Source: Herbaspirillum rubrisubalbicans | Lineage (GTDB): Bacteria > Pseudomonadota > Gammaproteobacteria > Burkholderiales > Burkholderiaceae_D | Reading direction: 5' to 3' | NCBI RefSeq assembly: GCF_003719195.1 | Contig: NZ_CP024996.1 | Coordinates: forward strand, 310,001 to 374,000 | DNA: 64,000 nt | Part shown: one piece after another, positions 1-8,570 of the stretch | How positions within the stretch are numbered: the first letter of the stretch is position 1 | Layout of the letters: each line of letters begins with the position of its first letter | Program-made: the position numbers and the translations under genes | The notes under the pieces: generated by a model | Told to the model about the DNA's origin: nothing | Seen by the model: the letters and a program-made list of their open reading frames with translations, nothing else | Database searches by the model: none

Positions 1-271
1 CAAGGGCAAGAACGAACCGGTACCGATCTATGAACCGCTGGCCCTGGATACTGAACTCGATGTCGCCACGCGCGTCGAGGTCGAGCAATGGCATGAGGCA
101 CTTGCGCTGGTGCGCGCGCAGCGCTGGGATGAGGCGCAGGCGGCGTTGCAGGCGTTGCAGGCGGTTCAGGCACGTGGGCTCTATACGCTCTATCTGGAGC
201 GCATTGCCCATTATCGAGAGGCGCCACCGCCGGCCGACTGGGATGGCGTGACCACCTTCGAGACCAAGTAG
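1..271 (+). CDS. C-terminal fragment of an adenylate/guanylate cyclase (probably CHASE2 type)
   Basis: An open frame enters from the left edge (first full codon at base 2) and stops with TAG at 269-271, giving 89 residues. The opening residues KGKNEPVPIYEPL match the end of a class III nucleotide cyclase domain, where a K-G-x-x-x-P-V-x-I/V-Y/F-E-P strand closes the catalytic domain. The tail has the usual helical segment with a W-D-x-A repeat and ends DWDGVTTFETK, a terminus I associate with CHASE2-domain adenylate cyclases of proteobacteria. Such proteins are membrane-bound, sense periplasmic signals and make cAMP or cGMP. The catalytic residues and sensor lie outside the window, so substrate and CHASE2 are inferred. 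The FecR-domain gene downstream fits, because FecR and CHASE2-cyclase genes often occur together. Confidence 0.7.
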   Translation, partial: KGKNEPVPIYEPLALDTELDVATRVEVEQWHEALALVRAQRWDEAQAALQALQAVQARGLYTLYLERIAHYREAPPPADWDGVTTFETK

Positions 272-411
272 GCCAGTGATGCGTGGCGAGCAAATGTTCC
301 TGGCAATCGGTTCTACGTGAAATTATTCACATCCACGTTGCAAAAATAATTTCCCCACGGAAAGCAAACTCGGTTCAACGTGTCGCAATCGCCCGCCAGA
401 AGCGGTTTTTC

Positions 412-451
412 GTCGATTGTTATCGACTCGGCAAGCACTAGTCACTATACT
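412..451 (+). promoter_or_regulatory. Putative promoter of the TPS operon with an overlapping dyad
   Basis: A TCGACT -35-like hexamer (423-428) and a TATACT -10 (446-451) are 17 bp apart. A perfect dyad GTCGAT-TGTT-ATCGAC (412-427) overlaps the -35 and could bind a repressor. Transcription would start near 458, leaving an untranslated leader of about 240 bases before the tpsB start. That leader holds a hairpin TGCCGCC-N6-GGCGGCA (471-490). I see no gene between 272 and 695. Confidence 0.45.
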
Positions 452-695
452 TCCCTTCATATAAGCGCGATGCCGCCCAGCAAGGCGGCAGCGCAGCCGG
501 CAGCGATCCATCCGCCCTCCAAGAAGCGGAAACATTGGTGTCGTGCATGTCTGCGTCAGGGGTTCCTTCTCGTGTTTTCGTTTCCGTGGTCAGGCCACAA
601 GTCGTGCCGACCACGCTGCGCGTTGCCGTCATCCTCGGGTGGGGTAGCCGCATGGGATCACGGTAACGAGACCGGGGCAGAGGGAGCGAGGCCGA

Positions 696-2444
696 TTGCG
701 GTCCGTGAACAAGAAAACTGGGAGGGCTCGCCGGGGGCGGGCCGCAAAGACCATGAAACGATGCGTTGAGCATTATGGGGTGGCGATGGCGTTGTTGGGC
801 AGCGCCTGGGGCGCCATCGCACAACCGGTGGCGGCACCCGTCGCGGCCGTCATGCAACAGGCCACCGCGCCACTGCCCGAGGATGAGCGCTTCGATATCC
901 GTCGCTTCGCCATCGAAGGCAATACCCTGTTAAGCCAGACTCGCCTGGATGAGGTGGTAGCCCCCTTTACCGGCAAAGGCCGTGTCTACGGCGATATCCA
1001 GCAAGCCCTGGAAGCCGTGGAAAATGCCTATCGCAGCGCCGGCTACACGGCCGTGCAGGTGAGCGTGCCGGAACAGGAATTGAGCCAGGGCGTGGTGCGC
1101 CTGCAAGTGCTGGAAACGGTGGTGGGCAAGGTGGTGGTCAGCGACAACCGCTACTTCAGCCAAGAGAACATCCGCGCCAGCATCCCCGGCCTGCGCGAGG
1201 GCAGTTCGCCCAACCTGCGCAGCATTTCCGAAGCGGTACAACTGGCCAACGACAACCCGGCCAAGCAGGTCAACGTCACGCTGACGGCCTCCGAGACCAC
1301 CAACCAGATCGATGCCGCCATCAACGTCAAGGACGACAAGCCGCTGCGCGTCATGCTCAACCTGGACAACAGCGGCAGCGCCGACACCGGGCACTGGCGT
1401 ACCGGCGTGGCCGTGCAGCATTCCAACCTGTTCAATCGCGACCACGTGGCCACGGTAGCCTATACCACTTCGCCCGACAGCCCGTCCGGTGCCAAGGTGG
1501 ATCTGTACTCGCTGGGTTACCGCCTGCCGATGTATGGGCTGGGTGACAGTCTCGACTTCATTTACGGCAAGTCCAATGTCAGCTCAGGTCAGACGCTGGC
1601 GCTCAATTCCACCCTCAACATCACTGGCCGTGGCGAGATCTATGCGCTGCGCTGGAACCATTTCTTTGCCCGTAGCGGCGAGTGGAGCAGCAAGCTGGTC
1701 TTCGGGGCCGATTACAAGAAGGTCGATTCGTCCTGCAACATCAGTGGTGGCCTGCTCAATGGCGCATCGCTCAATACCTGCCTGCCCTATTCGACGCTGC
1801 CGCTGTCGGTGTCCTACAGCGCCCAGCGTCAGGGCGTGGGCCAGGTGCTGGACTACAACCTCGGCATGGCGCGCAACATGGCCACCGGCCAGGCGCGCAG
1901 CAACGATGCGCTGCAGGTGACTGACCGCTATTCGCTCTTTACCGGTTCGCGCAAGTCGATGGACAACTTCATCGCCATCCGTGGCGGCGCGTCCTGGCTG
2001 AAGGCTTTCGAAAGCGACTGGCAAGTGCGCCTGGCGAGTCTCTTGCAGGTGTCGCCCCATGCCTTGCCGGCGGTGGAGCAGTTCGGCCTGGCGGGTGCCA
2101 ATGCCGTGCGCGGTTTCACCGAACGTGCAGTGGCCGCCGACAGTGGCGTGATCCTCAACAGCGAAATCTATACCCCCGACCTGCTGGTCAAGAGCGAGCT
2201 GCGCGGCAATCTGCGCCTGCTGGCCTTTGTCGATCTCGGGCGCGGTGCCAACAACAATGTCACGGCCGCCTCGACGCAGCCTTCCACGGTGACGCTGGCC
2301 AGCTTCGGTGCCGGCCTGCGCTACATTCTCGGACGTGACGTCAGCCTGCGCCTGGACGTGGCGCGCGTGCTGCTCAATGGCAATTCGGCCACCGAACAAC
2401 GTGGCGATCTCAACGCCCACTTGAGCGCAATCCTGGGGTTCTGA
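696..2444 (+). CDS. Two-partner secretion outer-membrane pore, ShlB/FhaC/HecB family (TpsB)
   Basis: This is the Omp85-related pore that exports the TpsA protein encoded immediately downstream. A signal peptide is followed by a POTRA domain (about residues 65-145, starting FDIRRFAIEGN), a linker and a 16-strand beta-barrel that carries the family VRGF motif near residue 470 and ends in a terminal Phe, as outer-membrane barrels do. The length (582) is typical. The start is uncertain: TTG 696 is preceded by AGGGAG at 681-686, while ATG 753 gives a compact signal peptide (MKRCVEHYG...) but has no good ribosome-binding site. The gene is one base from tpsA, so the pair is co-transcribed and probably translationally coupled. 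Confidence 0.88.
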   Translation: MRSVNKKTGRARRGRAAKTMKRCVEHYGVAMALLGSAWGAIAQPVAAPVAAVMQQATAPLPEDERFDIRRFAIEGNTLLSQTRLDEVVAPFTGKGRVYGDIQQALEAVENAYRSAGYTAVQVSVPEQELSQGVVRLQVLETVVGKVVVSDNRYFSQENIRASIPGLREGSSPNLRSISEAVQLANDNPAKQVNVTLTASETTNQIDAAINVKDDKPLRVMLNLDNSGSADTGHWRTGVAVQHSNLFNRDHVATVAYTTSPDSPSGAKVDLYSLGYRLPMYGLGDSLDFIYGKSNVSSGQTLALNSTLNITGRGEIYALRWNHFFARSGEWSSKLVFGADYKKVDSSCNISGGLLNGASLNTCLPYSTLPLSVSYSAQRQGVGQVLDYNLGMARNMATGQARSNDALQVTDRYSLFTGSRKSMDNFIAIRGGASWLKAFESDWQVRLASLLQVSPHALPAVEQFGLAGANAVRGFTERAVAADSGVILNSEIYTPDLLVKSELRGNLRLLAFVDLGRGANNNVTAASTQPSTVTLASFGAGLRYILGRDVSLRLDVARVLLNGNSATEQRGDLNAHLSAILGF

Positions 2445-2445
2445 C

Positions 2446-5400
2446 ATGACATCGACATCCACTCCCGTGCAAACTCCGGTCCAGCCGGCCATCGCCCTCT
2501 TGCCGCCGTCCATCACGGTACGCGTGGGCAAGCGCAAGCTGACCCTGTCCTGGCGTGCGCGCAAGCCCTTGCCGGTCTTGCTGTCGCGCCTGTTGCGCCG
2601 TTCCTGGCTGCGCGTGCTGGCGCCCTGCCTGCGCATCTCGGTGGCGGCTGCCGCCGTCTGCGGCGCCTGGCAGGCACCGGTGCTGGCCGCCGCGCCGGCG
2701 CCGGGCGCCTTGCCCACCGGCTGGAGCGTGGTCAATGGCAACGTCAGCTTCAACCAGAACGGCAATACGCTCAACATCAACCAGCTTTCGCCGCAGGCCA
2801 TTGCTCGCTTCGCTTCCTTCAGCATTGGTTCGGATGCCGCTGTCAACGTGGCCCAGCCCAGCAGCAGCGCGGCCTTGCTGGCCAAGGTCAGCGGGTCTGA
2901 CATCTCGCAGATCTACGGCAAGCTCTCGGCCAATGGCACGGTGGTGTTGTACAACCCCAATGGCGTGGTGATCGGTCCCAGCGGTACGGTGGATGCGGGG
3001 CGTTTCATCGCCACCTCGCTTGCCATCAGCGACAGCGACTTCCTGGCCGGCAAGCTCAATTTCGCCAAGGATGGCAGCGCCGGTCTGGTAGATAACCAGG
3101 GCAAGATCAATTCGGCCACTGGCGGCAGTGTCTATCTGATCGGCGGCAGCGTCTCCAACAGCGGCATCATCGCCAGCCCGCAGGGCGAGGTGATCCTGGC
3201 GGCTGGCCAGACCGTCACGCTGGCCGATACCGCCACCCCAGGCGTGACGGTGAACGTCACCGGCAGCGCCGGCAACGTCACCAACCTGGGCACGATCACA
3301 GCCGAGGCTGGACGCATCGGCGTGGCGGCCGGCTTGATTACCAACAGCGGCGTGATCAACGCTTCCAGCGTGGTACGCGAAGGCGGACGCATCTTCCTGC
3401 GCGCTGCCGGCAACCTCACCACCACCGCCAATTCCAGCATCAGCGCCGATGGCACCACGGGGGGCAACGTCACGCTGTATGCCCAGAACAAGGCCTTCAT
3501 CGATGGTGATGTCTCGGCCACCGGGGCGCCGGGCAAGGGCGGTTTTGTCGAGACTTCGGGCTTGCAGCAACTAGATGTGGTGAAGGTGCCAAAGGTCGGT
3601 TCGGGTGGCACTTGGCTGATCGATCCGTCTGATCTGGAAGTGGTGCCCAGTGGCACCCTCGCCGGTAGCCAGGATGGAGATGGCGCCTATGCAGTGACAT
3701 CCTCTTTGGGCGGTTCGCAGATCAGCGCCAGCACCATCAACAGCCAACTCAACAACGGTACCAGCGTCACGCTCACCACCGGTAGCGTTGGTCTGCAGGA
3801 TGGCAATATCACCGTCAGCGCCGACATCAGCAAGACCACAGGTGGGAATAGCACGCTCACGCTGCAGGCTGGTAACAACATCAGCATCAACGCCAACATC
3901 ATCAGCACATCGGGTCAGCTCAATGTCAACCTGAAAAGTGGCTATAGTCCGCTATCGATGAGTCTGCTCTCCTTCGTCGAGAGCGAGAGTCCAAGTCACT
4001 TGAGCACCGTCGGTAACGGCGCGCGCGTCGTGCTCAACGGCGGTTCGCTCACTGTCAATGATGGCTCCAACAGTGGCGACCTCCTCATCAGCAATGGTAC
4101 GGTCGATCTGGGTAGCGGCACGCTCAATGCGCGCGCCGTGCAGTTGAACAGCGCAGGCGTGCTCACGCTCAATGGCGGCCAGGGCAGTATTGATTCGCTC
4201 AATAACAGTGGCACGGTGAACCTGGCTTCGAGCAGCGGCAACCTTTCCGTCGGCAGTGGCGGTATCACCAACAACGGCACGCTCAACATCAGTTGCATGA
4301 GTGTGACCAGCTCGCAGGGGAACATGACCAACAATGGCACCTTGACCTTGAGCAACGGCGCCTCCCTGAGTGCGCTCAATATCACCAACAACGCCAACGC
4401 TACCATCTCCGGCAATGGCACCCTGAGCGCCACCAACAGCGGCTCCATCGATAACTATGGGACGCTGTCCCCCGGCGGCTCCGGGACGGTGGGGACGTTG
4501 ACCATTAGTGGCGGCAAATTCGAGCAGCACGACAGTGGCAAGATGCTCATCGATATCGGCTCCAATGTGAGTGGCGGATATGATCAGATCACCTTCGTCG
4601 GTAACACCTCGGTGACGCTCAACGGCACCTTGCAGACCCACCTGCTCAACAACTACACCTCCAGCAGTGTCCTGCAGCCCTTTGGCAACAAGGCTGTCGG
4701 TGGTTATTTCCGCTACGTCACCGGTGACGTGATCACCGTGGGCGGTGCAGAGCAGATGGTCAAGGCGTCCTATGGTGACGGCATCCTTGGCTTGTCCTTG
4801 CGTGGCGCCGAGACCTTCCAGGCGTCCGAGGCCGGCGATTGGGGCTCTCACTATAGTTGGAGCAGCGATGGCAGCAGTTATCTGCCGACCCAGATCGACC
4901 ATGTGGTCGTTGGTCAGAGCGCCAACCTGAGTCATCAGAGCGGCAATGACGTGGTCGCCAGCGTGGAACTGGACGGTAGCGGCACGCTGAATCTGTCGGG
5001 AGGCAACCTGACGGTGCGCAATACGGCCACCATCAATGGCACGGCCAACGTCAGTGGTGGCACCTTCATCGTCAATGGCAACACCAGCGGCAGTGGCACC
5101 ATCACCATCGATAGCTCCAGTTCGCAGAGTTGCTCGGATTGTCCGAGCCAGCGTCTGGCCGGGCCGGTATCCCCCACCACGCTCGGCAATGTGACCCTCA
5201 ACAATACCGCCCAATCCACACTGACAGTACAGCTCAACCAGGGCAACCTGACCCTGGGCGGCAACGTGCACCTGGCCAGGCTGACCGTCTCGGACGGCAC
5301 GGTCACCGGCAACACCGGCTCGCGCCTGGTGGCGGACTACTTCAGCCAGCAGGGCGGCAACCTGAGTCTGGCCGATGCCTCGTTCTCGCTCACTTGCGGT

Positions 5401-6441
5401 ACGCTGGCCGTGGGCAATATCACGGCCAACAACCTGGAACTGAATGCCAGCGGTGAGCTGGCTCAGAACGATGGCACCAGCCTGCATGTGAAATCGCAGT
5501 TGATCGCCGCAGCCAGCACGGGCATCAGTCTCAGTAATTCCGGCAACCAGATCGCCGGCTTTGCCGCCAATAACAGCGGCGCTGGCGACATCACGCTCAA
5601 GAATACGCTCAACACTACCGACGCCAGTGCCGTCAGCATCAATGGAGTATCGACTGCCACCGGCAACGTCAGCATCGACAACACCGGCGGCGTGATCACT
5701 TCGGCCATCGGCAGCAAGGCCGATTTCCTGGGGAGCCTGCCGCTCAATAGCGATGGCTCGACGGTCAGTGCATCGAGTCGCCTGGCTACGCTGGGCATCA
5801 ACAGTACCGGTCAGTTAAAGAGTGCCAATGGTTCGGTCAGCGTGGTCACGCACAGTCCCTTGACCATTGGTGCCGGCGGGGTCAGTGCTACTGGCACCAT
5901 TACGCTGACGGCCAGCGCCTCTTCGGGTAATAACGATACCCTGATCGTCAATGGCGTCCTGGTATCCACCGGGGGCAATATCACCCTGTCAGCCGGCGAT
6001 ACGATGACCATCAACGCCAACATCTCCACCTCGCCTCCGGGGGTAGCTTTGTTCTCGGTACAGTCGGGCCAGGTGATCGGCTATGCGCAGGGGGTGACCA
6101 TCAGGGATGCCAATGGTACGCGCACGCCAGTGACAGCCAGCACGACCAATGCCAATAGCAGTAGCACCTCCAGTTCCGGCGTCAGCAACAGCAGCAGCAC
6201 CGTCGTCTCCGCTCCTAGCCAGACCACCCAGATCGTCCAGCAACAGCAGAACCAGCAGAGTCAGAATCTGCAGACCACCGTGAGCAAGGTGCAACTGTCC
6301 GACACCACGGGATACCAAGCCACCACCGTGATCCAGCAGAACAACAGCAGCGGCCAGACCACAGGCGGCACTTCCGGCAATTTCGGTGATGAAGGCGGGG
6401 AGCGCAAGCAGAACAAGAAACCGCTGCCGATGTGTACCTGA
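2446..6441 (+). CDS. Filamentous-haemagglutinin-type secreted exoprotein (TpsA)
   Basis: This 1331-residue protein is a large secreted beta-helical adhesin-like protein, the substrate of the adjacent TpsB. It has an extended basic N-terminal signal (about residues 1-85, ending VLAAAPAPG), then the TPS secretion domain with the diagnostic NPNGV motif at 170-174. A GGTWLIDPSDLEV segment near residue 390 marks the start of the helix region, as in other haemagglutinin-repeat proteins. The remainder is Gly/Ser/Thr/Asn-rich with repeated short N-N-G-T-L units. The last 100 residues are Ser- and Gln-rich, finishing with a basic KPLPMCT end that carries a lone Cys. No toxin (CdiA-CT) domain or autotransporter barrel is visible, so an adhesin or biofilm role is likelier than contact-dependent killing. 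Confidence 0.87.
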   Translation: MTSTSTPVQTPVQPAIALLPPSITVRVGKRKLTLSWRARKPLPVLLSRLLRRSWLRVLAPCLRISVAAAAVCGAWQAPVLAAAPAPGALPTGWSVVNGNVSFNQNGNTLNINQLSPQAIARFASFSIGSDAAVNVAQPSSSAALLAKVSGSDISQIYGKLSANGTVVLYNPNGVVIGPSGTVDAGRFIATSLAISDSDFLAGKLNFAKDGSAGLVDNQGKINSATGGSVYLIGGSVSNSGIIASPQGEVILAAGQTVTLADTATPGVTVNVTGSAGNVTNLGTITAEAGRIGVAAGLITNSGVINASSVVREGGRIFLRAAGNLTTTANSSISADGTTGGNVTLYAQNKAFIDGDVSATGAPGKGGFVETSGLQQLDVVKVPKVGSGGTWLIDPSDLEVVPSGTLAGSQDGDGAYAVTSSLGGSQISASTINSQLNNGTSVTLTTGSVGLQDGNITVSADISKTTGGNSTLTLQAGNNISINANIISTSGQLNVNLKSGYSPLSMSLLSFVESESPSHLSTVGNGARVVLNGGSLTVNDGSNSGDLLISNGTVDLGSGTLNARAVQLNSAGVLTLNGGQGSIDSLNNSGTVNLASSSGNLSVGSGGITNNGTLNISCMSVTSSQGNMTNNGTLTLSNGASLSALNITNNANATISGNGTLSATNSGSIDNYGTLSPGGSGTVGTLTISGGKFEQHDSGKMLIDIGSNVSGGYDQITFVGNTSVTLNGTLQTHLLNNYTSSSVLQPFGNKAVGGYFRYVTGDVITVGGAEQMVKASYGDGILGLSLRGAETFQASEAGDWGSHYSWSSDGSSYLPTQIDHVVVGQSANLSHQSGNDVVASVELDGSGTLNLSGGNLTVRNTATINGTANVSGGTFIVNGNTSGSGTITIDSSSSQSCSDCPSQRLAGPVSPTTLGNVTLNNTAQSTLTVQLNQGNLTLGGNVHLARLTVSDGTVTGNTGSRLVADYFSQQGGNLSLADASFSLTCGTLAVGNITANNLELNASGELAQNDGTSLHVKSQLIAAASTGISLSNSGNQIAGFAANNSGAGDITLKNTLNTTDASAVSINGVSTATGNVSIDNTGGVITSAIGSKADFLGSLPLNSDGSTVSASSRLATLGINSTGQLKSANGSVSVVTHSPLTIGAGGVSATGTITLTASASSGNNDTLIVNGVLVSTGGNITLSAGDTMTINANISTSPPGVALFSVQSGQVIGYAQGVTIRDANGTRTPVTASTTNANSSSTSSSGVSNSSSTVVSAPSQTTQIVQQQQNQQSQNLQTTVSKVQLSDTTGYQATTVIQQNNSSGQTTGGTSGNFGDEGGERKQNKKPLPMCT

Positions 6442-6445
6442 CCCA

Positions 6446-7237
6446 ATGGATAACGTGATACCCATGAAATCGTTCAAGCAAAACCTGCCGGTTTGGTTCC
6501 GGCATTCTGTTGCCGGAACCGCCTGGCTGGGCCTGGTGCTGTGGCTGCTGTTGGCGGCCACGCTGGCCCATGCGCAATCGCAGCCGGTGGGCCAGGTGAC
6601 CCACCTGTCGGGCGTACTCAGCGTGCGTCATGCCGATGGCACGCGCATGGTGCTGGCGGTGAAATCGGCGATCCTGCAAGGCGATACCTTGATCACCGAG
6701 CGCGAGACCTATGCCCGCGTCAAGTTCCTCGACAATGCCGAGATCGTGTTACGTCCCGGCACCGAAGTGGCGGTCAACAAGTACATCTATGATGAGAAGG
6801 AGCCGAAGAACGATTCGGTCGCCATCGGCTTGGTCAAGGGCGGCTTGCGTGCGGTCACAGGCCTGGTCGGCAAGCGCAATCACGAAGCCGTCAGCTTCGA
6901 CACGCCTACGGCCACCATCGGTATTCGTGGTACCCACTTCGGCGCCCTGTACTGCCAGAACGATTGCGCCGGCGTGCCCACCCCCAGCGGCCAGCCGCCT
7001 GCCAATGGTTTGCATGTGGACGTGGTGAGCGGTGCCATCCAGGTCACCAACCCGAGCGGATCACAGCTCTACAGCGCGGGCCAGTTCGGCTTCGTGCCCT
7101 CGATCGGCCAGCCGCCGGTGATCGTGCCGCCGGCTCAGGGTGTGACGGTGACCATGCCCACGGCCATCAGCAGCAATGGCAACAGCGGTGTCCAGAAGAT
7201 CGGTGCGGCCAAGCTTGATGCGTGCGTGGCGCAGTAG
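6446..7237 (+). CDS. Periplasmic FecR-domain protein
   Basis: This 263-residue exported protein starts at ATG 6446 or ATG 6464; the latter gives a clean signal peptide ending LAHA. The mature part begins with G-x-V-x-x-x-x-G-x-x-x-V and contains a FecR domain: LLxGD-like (ILQGDTLIT), a R-x-K-F-x-D segment, L-R-P-G-T, and TPTATIGIRGTHF, which is the signature of stand-alone FecR proteins. Unlike the TonB-system FecR there is no N-terminal cytoplasmic anti-sigma part. It lies five bases after tpsA, in the same operon. Stand-alone FecR proteins commonly accompany CHASE2 cyclases, so it may sense or scaffold something in the periplasm for the cyclase encoded upstream; that is inference. Confidence 0.8.
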   Translation: MDNVIPMKSFKQNLPVWFRHSVAGTAWLGLVLWLLLAATLAHAQSQPVGQVTHLSGVLSVRHADGTRMVLAVKSAILQGDTLITERETYARVKFLDNAEIVLRPGTEVAVNKYIYDEKEPKNDSVAIGLVKGGLRAVTGLVGKRNHEAVSFDTPTATIGIRGTHFGALYCQNDCAGVPTPSGQPPANGLHVDVVSGAIQVTNPSGSQLYSAGQFGFVPSIGQPPVIVPPAQGVTVTMPTAISSNGNSGVQKIGAAKLDACVAQ

Positions 7238-7270
7238 CCGCACGCCGTCCACGCCAATATCAAGGCATGA

Positions 7271-7307
7271 AAAAAGGGCGCCGCACGCAAGTGCCGGCGC
7301 CCTTTTT
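7271..7307. terminator. Bidirectional Rho-independent terminator
   Basis: The stem GGGCGCCG (7276-7283) pairs with CGGCGCCC (7295-7302). It is flanked by A5 on the left and T5 on the right, so it can stop both the plus-strand TPS/FecR operon and the convergent minus-strand hydrolase gene. Confidence 0.9.
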
Positions 7308-7334
7308 ACCGAAGGTCGATGAATGGTGCGTGGT

Positions 7335-8108
7335 TCAGAATTCCAGCACGGTACCGGTGGCCAGCATGTGCGGATGATGAGGGCCGTGGCCAGAGCCGAT
7401 CTCGGCGGTGATCTCTTGCAACTGGCCGGGTTTGGCGTGGGTCACCAGAACCTCGGGCCGGCCTTGCAGGTATTGCAGTTGTTCCAGCAGCAGGCTGGGG
7501 CACAAGTGCTTGGACAGCAGCGCCAGTTCGCGGTCGCGGTTGGCGAAGGCGGCTTCGATGATGAGGTAGCGTAGCTGCGGGATACGGTTGACTGCTTCCC
7601 ACAGCGGCGGGCAGATGCAGGTGTCGCCGCTGAAGGCCAGCGCAGCGCCAGTGGTGTGGTTGCTGATCTGGTAGCCGACGGCCGGCACCGTGTGCTCGGC
7701 CGGCAGTGGCGTGATGCTGCGCTGGCCGATCGGCACCGCTTGGCCGACCTCGATGGTGGCAAAGCGCAGGAAGGGTTGCTCGGCATTGGGGATGACACTG
7801 AAGTCAGGCCAGATGTGCCAGTTGAAGATGTGCTTGCGGATGATCTCCAGCGTCGGTGCGGTGGCGTACATGGTCAGCGGGGCGCTGCGCAGGTCGCCCA
7901 CGCTATCGATCATCAGCGGCAGACAGGCGATGTGATCCAGATGGGCGTGCGTGATGAAGACGTGATCGATGGCCGTCAGTTGCGCCAGCGACAGGTCGCC
8001 CACGCCGGTACCGGCGTCGATCAGGATATCGTCATCGATGAGCAGGGAAGTGGTGCGCATACCATTGCCACCGATGCCCCCGCTGCAGCCCAGAATTTCA
8101 ACACGCAT
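7335..8108 (-). CDS. Metallo-beta-lactamase-fold hydrolase, class II cAMP phosphodiesterase-like
   Basis: This 257-residue cytoplasmic protein carries the metal-binding motif H54-A-H56-L-D58-H59 and further metal ligands in H-T-V-P, SGDT and THAKPGQ segments. Motif spacing and overall sequence resemble class II cyclic-nucleotide phosphodiesterases (PDEase_II, CpdP/Pde1 type), which hydrolyse cAMP to AMP. It starts at ATG 8108. It is convergent with an operon that follows a nucleotide cyclase gene, so synthesis and breakdown of a cyclic nucleotide appear to be encoded within a few kilobases. A generic MBL-fold hydrolase acting on another phosphodiester remains possible. Confidence 0.72.
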   Translation of the reverse strand: MRVEILGCSGGIGGNGMRTTSLLIDDDILIDAGTGVGDLSLAQLTAIDHVFITHAHLDHIACLPLMIDSVGDLRSAPLTMYATAPTLEIIRKHIFNWHIWPDFSVIPNAEQPFLRFATIEVGQAVPIGQRSITPLPAEHTVPAVGYQISNHTTGAALAFSGDTCICPPLWEAVNRIPQLRYLIIEAAFANRDRELALLSKHLCPSLLLEQLQYLQGRPEVLVTHAKPGQLQEITAEIGSGHGPHHPHMLATGTVLEF

Positions 8109-8486
8109 CGTTATTGCCGTTCATATGGTTGTGGGTTCACGCCAGACTGTCGCTGACTTCAATGGAACCTTGTTGCAGGCCGGAAACCCTTGACGGGTCT
8201 GGCTTTGCGGAAGGTGTGGCAAATTATGCAACAATCCTTCATGGTACGGGATTCGGCTCATCAGCGCAATCAGGATATCCCTCAATCCGGTGTAGACGGC
8301 CGCGATGTGGCAGGATGCTGCACAAGCGCAGAATTGAAGGTCAAATCCCCTCAAGCTCGCAGCAAGAGTGGATGCGTACTCATTCTAGAATCGTCATAAT
8401 GCCGAAAAAGCATCTGCAAAGAAGCGCCGGAATTGCCCTCGGCAATCACCTCGCCATGTCCATCCGCCAACGCCTCAGGGAGTAGC
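8109..8486. other. Intergenic region between divergent genes, no gene seen
   Basis: About 380 bases separate the cAMP-PDE-like gene from the HD-GYP leader ORF. The short frames here look random and carry no recognisable motif. Promoters for both flanking genes should lie here, but I cannot pick convincing -35/-10 pairs. Confidence 0.5.
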
Positions 8487-8570
8487 ATGTTGCCAGCAGT
8501 CCATCCAGCAGCCCACGCTTGCCAAGTCGGCCAGTGCCGTTACTGCCGCGCTGGGAAGGAGGCAGCATGA
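8487..8570 (+). CDS. Putative 27-residue leader peptide coupled to the HD-GYP gene
   Basis: ATG 8487 is preceded by AGGGAG (8477-8482) at good spacing. The frame runs 27 codons to TGA at 8568-8570, overlapping the downstream start codon as ATGA (8567-8570). The peptide (MLPAVHPAAHACQVGQCRYC and seven more residues) has three Cys and no membrane segment. The strong ribosome-binding site and the exact ATGA overlap suggest translational coupling, either as a real small protein or as a regulatory upstream ORF. Not a known family. Confidence 0.4.
   Translation: MLPAVHPAAHACQVGQCRYCRAGKEAA

Noticed and set aside
1584-2903. 439-codon minus-strand frame across the tpsB end
   Set aside because: Antisense shadow of tpsB and tpsA; no motif, and it is common for GC-rich genes to open the opposite strand.
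2446-6441. TpsA as a contact-dependent inhibition toxin (CdiA)
   Set aside because: No VENN-type motif, no toxin-like C-terminal domain and no immunity gene after it.
8121-8354. 77-codon minus-strand frame in the HD-GYP upstream gap
   Set aside because: No start signals and no homology evident; likely random.
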